DNA of 11,250 nucleotides from Bacillota bacterium. GTDB taxonomy: Bacteria; Bacillota; Clostridia; Oscillospirales; Butyricicoccaceae. Under the pieces are notes generated by a model. It saw nothing but the letters and a program-made list of their open reading frames with translations, was not told where the DNA came from and searched no databases. A program made the position numbers and the translations under genes. Where the stretch lies: the NCBI GenBank assembly GCA_030705725.1, contig JAUZPW010000026.1, positions 1 to 11,250 of the forward strand, written 5' to 3'. Shown here in pieces: positions 6,368 to 11,250 of the stretch. Position 1 is the first letter of the stretch, and each line of letters opens with the position of its first letter.

Positions 6368-7435
6368 ATGGCAAAAATCAACCTGCTTGTGCTTTTCGGC
6401 GGCGTTTCCACCGAGCATGAAGTATCAAGAGTGTCGGCGGCTTCCGTTTTGAGCCGGCTGGATCCCGAAAAATACAACATTATTCCGGTAGGCATCACGA
6501 AGGCCGGGCAGTGGTTTTTGTACGGAGGCTGCGACTCCGACGCCGTTTCGGAGGGCAGATGGGAAACCGCTGAGGAAAACCTCCCGGCGATTTTGTCGCC
6601 CTCAAGAGGCGACGGGCTTCTGGTTTTCGGCAAGGGTAAAGTTGCCAAAATTCCGGTCGACTGCGTCTTTCCGGTGCTTCACGGCTTAAACGGCGAGGAC
6701 GGGACATTACAGGGGCTTTTTGAAGCGGCAGGCGTCGCGTATGTCGGTTCGGGAGTCGGAGCGTCCTCAAATTGCATGGACAAATCGGTGACTAAAATCC
6801 TTGCCGGGCAATATAACATTTTACAGGCGGACTATATTCTCGTACATAAATCGGAATTCGCGAAAGCTCCGGACGACGCGGTCACAGCGGCGGAGGAAAA
6901 ATTCAAATACCCCGTTTTCGTGAAGCCGTCGTCGTCGGGCTCATCCGTCGGCGTTTCCAAGGCGAAAGACCGCGAAGGGCTTAAAAGCGCCCTGGATGAA
7001 GCTTTCAGGTACGACAAAAAGGTGCTTATAGAGGAAGCGGTCGACGGGCAGGAAATCGAGGTCGCGGTTCTGGGAAACGACGAGCCGATCGCCTCAGTTC
7101 CGGGCGAAATCGTTCCGAGCCGCGAGTTTTATTCCTACGAGGCAAAATACATAGACAATTCCTCCGGGCTCATTATACCCGCCGGAATACCCGAAGAAGC
7201 CTCGGACTCCGCGCGCAAAGAAGCGCTTACGGTTTACAGGGCTTTAGGGTGCAGAGGGCTCGCGCGCGTGGACTTTTTCGTTCGCAGGGCGGATTTTGCG
7301 GTCGTATTAAACGAAATCAACACTATTCCCGGCTTTACGTCCATCAGCATGTATCCGAAGCTTTTCGAGGCCTCCGGCATCAAGTATCCGGAGCTTCTGG
7401 ACCGGCTGATAGCGCTCGCAATGTCGGACAAATAA
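6368..7435 (+). CDS. ddl: D-alanine--D-alanine ligase
   Basis: Cytoplasmic ATP-grasp ligase that joins two D-alanines for the peptidoglycan stem peptide. Domains in order: an N-terminal lobe with LFGGVSTEHEVS (Glu16 in the first D-Ala site) and HGLNGEDGTLQG; an ATP-grasp centre with VKPSSSGSSVGVSKA (184-199); and a C-terminal part with RVDFF and the Mg-binding NEINTIPGFT (315-324). The omega-loop carries YSYEAKY with a Lys260-Tyr261 pair, typical of D-Ala-D-Ala rather than vancomycin-resistance D-Ala-D-Lac ligases. The start at 6368 gives 355 residues and places GAGGGTG 9 bases upstream. An in-frame GTG at 6356 would overlap that Shine-Dalgarno, so it is rejected. First gene of the plus-strand operon, 10 bases before the racemase. 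Confidence 0.96.
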   Translation: MAKINLLVLFGGVSTEHEVSRVSAASVLSRLDPEKYNIIPVGITKAGQWFLYGGCDSDAVSEGRWETAEENLPAILSPSRGDGLLVFGKGKVAKIPVDCVFPVLHGLNGEDGTLQGLFEAAGVAYVGSGVGASSNCMDKSVTKILAGQYNILQADYILVHKSEFAKAPDDAVTAAEEKFKYPVFVKPSSSGSSVGVSKAKDREGLKSALDEAFRYDKKVLIEEAVDGQEIEVAVLGNDEPIASVPGEIVPSREFYSYEAKYIDNSSGLIIPAGIPEEASDSARKEALTVYRALGCRGLARVDFFVRRADFAVVLNEINTIPGFTSISMYPKLFEASGIKYPELLDRLIALAMSDK

Positions 7436-7445
7436 GGAGCTTAAG

Positions 7446-8261
7446 ATGGATACTAGACCGATCGGCGTGATCGATTCCGGTCTCGGCGGGCTGACCGCGG
7501 TGCGGCGGATGATGCGTATTATGCCCGAGGAGGATATTATTTATTTCGGAGATACCGGAAGGGTGCCTTACGGAACCAGATCAAAGGAAACCGTCATAAA
7601 ATACACGAAGCAGGATATTGCTTTTTTGCGGACTTTTGACATAAAGGCTATCGTCGTAGCCTGCGGAACCATGAGCTCGGCCGCGCTCGAGCTTATTTCG
7701 GGAGAATACGACATTCCCATAATCGGAGTGGTCAGAAGCGCTTCTCAAAAAGCGGCGGCGCTTACGAAAAATAAGAAAATAGGCGTCATAGCCACTCAGG
7801 GGACTATTACTTCCGGCGCATATACCCGCGTAATCGGAGAATACTTAAAGGACACCGAGATTTATGAAAAGGCATGCCCGCTTTTTGTGCCGCTTGTGGA
7901 AAACGGCAGGTTCAGAAAAGGGGATCTTGTCGTCGAGGAGGTCGTCAGGGAATACCTGACGCCAATAAAAGAAAGCGGGGCGGACACGCTTATTCTGGGA
8001 TGCACGCATTATCCGCTGCTTTTTGACGTTATTTCGGACTTTTTAGGCGAAAAAACGTCCCTTGTGGATTCGGGCGCTGAGTCGGCGGAATACGCGAGGT
8101 CGGTTTTGAAAATGACGGAAAAACAGGCGCCGCTCGGAAGAAAGGGCAGGATCAGATATTTTGTTTCCGACAGCCCGGAGAGCTTTACCGGCTACGCCTC
8201 GCTGTTTCTGGGAGAAGCCGGGGAGTACGGCGCGGGATATGTCGACATAGAGAAATTTTAA
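7446..8261 (+). CDS. murI: Glutamate racemase (MurI), variant active site
   Basis: Makes D-glutamate for peptidoglycan by cofactor-independent racemisation using two cysteines. At 271 residues it has the family length. Visible signatures are IDSGLGGLTAVR (9-20), YFGDTGRVPYG (33-43), VACGTMSS (71-78, first catalytic Cys73), ATQGTITSGAY (116-126) and LGCTHYPLL (184-192, second catalytic Cys186). The usual first motif is ACNT; here Asn is replaced by Gly74, and the usual GVIEPG is GVVRSA (94-99). Both cysteines remain, so activity is likely, but substrate binding may differ. TAAGGAG overlaps the ddl stop codon and lies 6 bases before the ATG, suggesting translational coupling. Placement after ddl supports a cell-wall role; an aspartate racemase or another relative is the main alternative. 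Confidence 0.88.
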   Translation: MDTRPIGVIDSGLGGLTAVRRMMRIMPEEDIIYFGDTGRVPYGTRSKETVIKYTKQDIAFLRTFDIKAIVVACGTMSSAALELISGEYDIPIIGVVRSASQKAAALTKNKKIGVIATQGTITSGAYTRVIGEYLKDTEIYEKACPLFVPLVENGRFRKGDLVVEEVVREYLTPIKESGADTLILGCTHYPLLFDVISDFLGEKTSLVDSGAESAEYARSVLKMTEKQAPLGRKGRIRYFVSDSPESFTGYASLFLGEAGEYGAGYVDIEKF

Positions 8262-8271
8262 GGGAGAACCT

Positions 8272-8718
8272 ATGAAAAAAGATGTGATCATTTCCATATC
8301 CGGCCAGCAGTTCTTTGAGGACGCGGGCGAGGACGTGGTCGAATTCGTAACCGACGGCAGGTATTACAAAAGAGACGGCAAATACTACATTACATACAAG
8401 GAGAGCGAGCTTACGGGTCTTACGGGGCTTACGACCCTCAAGATCGAACCTCAGAAGGTCACGCTGATACATTCGAAGCCTTACGCCTCGCAGCTTATTT
8501 TCGAAAAGGGACGAAGGCATGTCTCGATGTGCGAGACACTTTACGGGGCGCTGACCATTTCAGTCAACACGGAAAGCATTAAAAACGAGCTGCTTGATTC
8601 GGGCGGGAGCCTGAGCGTACATTACGCCATCGAGGTAAACCACGCGATCGCGGGCCTCAATTCCTTTACCGTTTCGGTAAAGGAGGCCTCGCAAAGCACC
8701 CTGAAGCTTAAAAATTAA
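8272..8718 (+). CDS. DUF1934 family protein (YwiB-like beta-barrel)
   Basis: A 148-residue protein of unknown function. It matches the DUF1934 pattern known to me from Bacillota: an alternating beta-strand protein with YYKRDGKYYITYKESELTG, then TLKIEPQKVTLI, a conserved FEKGRRH (about 81-87) and YGALTISV, ending with HYAIEVNHAIAGLNSFTVSVKE. The predicted fold is a calycin-like barrel, cytoplasmic, with no signal peptide or membrane segment. AGGGAGA overlaps the racemase stop codon and precedes the ATG by 4 bases. It sits directly before argS, as ywiB does in Bacillus subtilis, so a link to arginyl-tRNA synthetase or simply conserved order is plausible. The DNA for LTGLTGLTT is three near-identical 9-base units (8410-8436). 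Confidence 0.88.
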   Translation: MKKDVIISISGQQFFEDAGEDVVEFVTDGRYYKRDGKYYITYKESELTGLTGLTTLKIEPQKVTLIHSKPYASQLIFEKGRRHVSMCETLYGALTISVNTESIKNELLDSGGSLSVHYAIEVNHAIAGLNSFTVSVKEASQSTLKLKN

Positions 8719-8739
8719 GTATTTTTCGGAGTGAACGTT

Positions 8740-10446
8740 ATGAACATGATAATAAAAGCGCAGAAACTTATCGAAGAGCTTATACTTTCTTCCTACAAAG
8801 CCGCATGCGGCGCAGGCGCGCTTCCCGAAGCGTCTTTCGATTCGGCGCCGGTCGAGATGCCGAAGGACCCCGGCAACGGGGATTTTTCATCCTCCTTCGC
8901 TATGCAGGCGGCAAGGGCGCTTAAGCTCCCGCCGAGAAAAATAGCCGATGAATTAGTTAAGCACATGGATCTTAAGAAATACGGAGGGGGATTTTTCAGC
9001 ACTCCGGAGGTCGCGGGAGCGGGGTTTATCAATTTCCGGCTGACCGGCGAGTTTTATAAAAACGTCGTACAAAACGTCCTTTCCGAGGGCGGGGATTACG
9101 GACGGTCGGTTTCGGACAGGCCTCAGAAAATCATGGTGGAGTTTGTTTCGGCGAACCCCACGGGCCCGATGCACATGGGAAACGCGCGCGGCGGCGTGCT
9201 CGGGGACTGCATCGCCGAGGTTTTGAGCCGAGCGGGACATGACGTAACGAGGGAATTTCTAATTAACGACGCCGGAAACCAGGTCGCGCTTTTCGCGAGG
9301 TCTTTAGAGGCGAGATATATACAGCATTTTAAGGGCGAGGAAGCCTGCGTTTTCCCGGAGGACGGCTACCACGGCGACGATATACGTGAGCTCGCAGCCG
9401 CTTTCGCGAAGGAGCACGGCGAGGAGTACCTTAATAAGCCGGAGGACGAGCGCAGAAAGGCCCTGATGGAATTCGGGCTCGGGCGCAACATAGCGCGCAT
9501 GAAGGAAGACCTCGGGCGCTACCGCATCCATTACGACCGGTGGTTCTGCGAGACGGAGCTCCACAACTCGGGCTATGTCAAAGAAACCATGGAGCTTCTT
9601 AAAAAACGCGGCGCGACATACGAAAAAGACGGAGCCCTGTGGCTTAAAACGACCGACTTCGGCTGCGAGAAGGACGACGTTTTAATGCGCGAAAACGGGG
9701 TTTACACTTATTTTGCCGCGGATATAGCTTATCACAGGAACAAATTCGAGGAGAGAAAATTTGACCGCGTTATAAACGTCTGGGGAGCGGATCACCACGG
9801 GCACGTCAAAAGGCTTCAGGCGGCGCTCGACGCCCTTGGCCTCGACGGGTCGCACCGGCTGCAGATCGTTCTGATGCAGCTTGTGCGCCTGATGCGTGAC
9901 GGCGAGGTCGTGCGCATGTCGAAGAGGACGGGAAAAGCCATTTCGCTTTCAGACCTTCTGGATGAGATCACGGTCGACGCGGCGCGGTTCTTCTTTAATT
10001 CGCGGGCGGCGGACACGCATCTTGAATTCGATCTTGGCCTTGCCGTAAGAGAGGACAGCGAAAACCCGGTTTATTACGTCCAGTATGCCCACGCGAGGAT
10101 TATGAGTATTTTGAGGAATCTTGAGGCGGAGGGCATCAGGATACCGGAGCCCAAAGACGCCGATCTGACGCTGCTTTGCGGGAAAGAGGAGCGCGCGCTT
10201 ATCCGAGCGCTGGCCGCGCTGCCGGAGGAAATCCGCTTAAGCGCGCTTTACAGCGAGCCGTCAAGGCTTAACAGGTACGTGACGGAGGCCGCGGCGGCCT
10301 TTCACAGGTTTTACACGGATTGCCGCATTAAGGACGCGGAAAGCGCGGAGCTCAGGGACGCGCGCATCTGCCTGTGCCTCGCGACAGCCCGGGTTATTGC
10401 GAATACCCTTGAAATTATCGGGGTCACGGCCCCGGAGCGGATGTAA
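8740..10446 (+). CDS. argS: Arginine--tRNA ligase
   Basis: Class I aminoacyl-tRNA synthetase that charges tRNA-Arg. From the chosen start it has 568 residues, a normal length. The N-terminal add-1 domain (about 1-110) includes GNGDFSSSFAM. The Rossmann core has VEFVSANPTGPMHMGNARG, with HMGN as the HIGH motif (145-148), FLINDAGNQ, and the KMSKS equivalent MSKRTGK at 393-399. The C-terminal DALR anticodon-binding helical domain ends in the characteristic PERM. The ATG at 8740 is preferred because GGAG (8728-8731) lies 8 bases upstream. The in-frame GTG at 8731 overlaps that site, and the ATG at 8746 is rather far from it. No T-box leader precedes the gene, so it probably follows the operon promoter. 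Confidence 0.97.
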   Translation: MNMIIKAQKLIEELILSSYKAACGAGALPEASFDSAPVEMPKDPGNGDFSSSFAMQAARALKLPPRKIADELVKHMDLKKYGGGFFSTPEVAGAGFINFRLTGEFYKNVVQNVLSEGGDYGRSVSDRPQKIMVEFVSANPTGPMHMGNARGGVLGDCIAEVLSRAGHDVTREFLINDAGNQVALFARSLEARYIQHFKGEEACVFPEDGYHGDDIRELAAAFAKEHGEEYLNKPEDERRKALMEFGLGRNIARMKEDLGRYRIHYDRWFCETELHNSGYVKETMELLKKRGATYEKDGALWLKTTDFGCEKDDVLMRENGVYTYFAADIAYHRNKFEERKFDRVINVWGADHHGHVKRLQAALDALGLDGSHRLQIVLMQLVRLMRDGEVVRMSKRTGKAISLSDLLDEITVDAARFFFNSRAADTHLEFDLGLAVREDSENPVYYVQYAHARIMSILRNLEAEGIRIPEPKDADLTLLCGKEERALIRALAALPEEIRLSALYSEPSRLNRYVTEAAAAFHRFYTDCRIKDAESAELRDARICLCLATARVIANTLEIIGVTAPERM

Positions 10447-10463
10447 AAAGACAGAGAATCATC

Positions 10464-10477
10464 GCCGGGAAACCGGC
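10464..10477 (+). other. GAAA-tetraloop hairpin before the protease ribosome binding site
   Basis: GCCGG (10464-10468) and CCGGC (10473-10477) pair perfectly around GAAA, a stable GNRA tetraloop. The stem ends directly against the AGGGGG Shine-Dalgarno (10478-10483) of the TTG-started protease gene. It has no T-run after it and is too small for a terminator. It may tune initiation or mark an RNA-processing site. Confidence 0.5.
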
Positions 10478-10490
10478 AGGGGGAATTCCA

Positions 10491-11250
10491 TTGAAAAAAA
10501 GAATAATTTCGTTTTTGCTCGTTGTTTTATTATTGTCAGCCTCGGTTGTTCCGGCGTTCGCCGCGGACAACAGCGAGGTTAAAAACCAGTATGAGGATCT
10601 CAAAAGTATAGCCGAAATAATCAAAATGTACGGGCTTTTTTCCTCGCAGGACGACGATCCCATACAGAACATGCTGCTCGACCTGCTGAGAAGCGATCCG
10701 AAGGAGTTTTACAAACTCGCGAACACGATGCTTTCGCATTACGACTCGCATTCCGCTTATCTTACCTCGGACGAAAACAAGTCGGCTTTCCCGACGAACG
10801 TCGGCGGGTATGTCGGCGTCGGAATCACGATGTCGACGGACGGCGGGCGCATCGAAATTACTTATGTTACCCAGCAGAGCCCGGCGGATCAGGCGGGGCT
10901 TAAGGCCGGCGACGTAATTAAGCTTATCGACGGCCAGCCGGTAGACGGGCTCACAAACGACGAAATAGCCACAAAAATACGCGGACCTGAGGGCTCTCCC
11001 GTTACTATTACGGTTTTGAGGGACGGCAAAGAGCTAATTTTTACCATGAAGCGCGCGCAGATCAGCAATCCGAACTTCGAGAGCCGAACGGTCGAACCGG
11101 GCATAGAATATATGCGGCTTAAAATATTCAACGGAACGGACACTGAAAACCGATTCAACGAGGCCTTTTCGCAGCTTGCGAAAAAAGGCACGAAGGTGCT
11201 TATTCTGGATTTAAGAGGCAATCCGGGCGGGCTTGTCAGCATGGCCGAAG
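10491..11250 (+). CDS. Secreted S41 family (C-terminal processing) peptidase, 3' end outside window
   Basis: An exported serine protease of the CtpA/Prc type, with 253 residues visible. It opens with a signal peptide: KKR, a hydrophobic core (about 6-20) and likely cleavage after AFA at residue 24. A helical N-terminal region follows (about 28-100), including HYDSHSAYL. A PDZ domain (about 106-190) has YVGVGITM, SPADQAGLKAGDVI and IRGPEGSPVTITV. The start of the S41 core has LILDLRGNPGG (237-247). The catalytic serine and lysine lie beyond the right edge, so activity cannot be judged. The start is TTG at 10491 with AGGGGG 7 bases upstream; no ATG lies near the signal peptide, so TTG is convincing. 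It follows argS by 44 bases without a terminator. The substrate is unknown; cell-envelope or signalling proteins are usual for the family. Confidence 0.92.
   Translation, partial: MKKRIISFLLVVLLLSASVVPAFAADNSEVKNQYEDLKSIAEIIKMYGLFSSQDDDPIQNMLLDLLRSDPKEFYKLANTMLSHYDSHSAYLTSDENKSAFPTNVGGYVGVGITMSTDGGRIEITYVTQQSPADQAGLKAGDVIKLIDGQPVDGLTNDEIATKIRGPEGSPVTITVLRDGKELIFTMKRAQISNPNFESRTVEPGIEYMRLKIFNGTDTENRFNEAFSQLAKKGTKVLILDLRGNPGGLVSMAE

Noticed and set aside
6368..7435. Vancomycin-resistance type D-Ala-D-Lac ligase
   Set aside because: The omega-loop holds the Lys-Tyr pair of D-Ala-D-Ala ligases, and no vanH or vanX-type gene is nearby.
8731..8742. GTG at 8731 as the argS start
   Set aside because: It overlaps the GGAG ribosome binding site, while the ATG at 8740 has ideal spacing from it.

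Overview
The window looks like chromosomal DNA from an anaerobic Gram-positive bacterium of the Clostridia (Bacillota), possibly an Oscillospirales-type gut lineage. The pointers are the sodium-pump decarboxylase genes next to pyruvate phosphate dikinase, the DUF1934 (YwiB-like) gene directly upstream of argS as in Bacillota, strong GGAGG-type ribosome binding sites, and sigma-A-like promoters in AT-rich spacers between fairly GC-rich genes. The order-level placement is a guess. I see no mobile element, phage gene, CRISPR array, tRNA or rRNA. Every gene is intact except the last, which runs off the right edge.

Left half, minus strand (read from 6093 down to 26): ppdK, then a carboxyltransferase alpha subunit (oadA), a small membrane-anchor subunit (oadG-like), a free-standing biotin carrier protein, and the Na+-translocating beta subunit (oadB). 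The last four are separated by 11-17 bases and form one biotin-dependent, sodium-pumping oxaloacetate decarboxylase. A 79-base spacer with a perfect 11-bp hairpin separates ppdK from oadA. The set handles the PEP-pyruvate-oxaloacetate node: PpdK interconverts PEP and pyruvate, and the decarboxylase turns oxaloacetate into pyruvate while exporting Na+, or possibly runs in reverse.

Centre: 6094-6367 is an AT-rich divergent promoter region. It holds one good extended -10 promoter facing each way, plus a GC-rich hairpin and an AT palindrome of unknown meaning.

Right half, plus strand (6368 to 11250): ddl (D-Ala-D-Ala ligase), a murI-like glutamate racemase, a DUF1934 beta-barrel protein, argS, and a secreted S41/C-terminal processing protease that starts with TTG and is cut by the window end. 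Gaps of 10-44 bases and Shine-Dalgarno sites overlapping upstream stop codons suggest one operon joining peptidoglycan precursor synthesis, arginyl-tRNA charging and an exported protease.

Most of the window is recognisable housekeeping metabolism, and I do not see a wholly new system. The best points for follow-up are the racemase with an Asn-to-Gly change beside its first catalytic cysteine, the grouping of ppdK with a split-subunit Na+ decarboxylase, and two precise RNA hairpins at 3419-3448 and 10464-10477.
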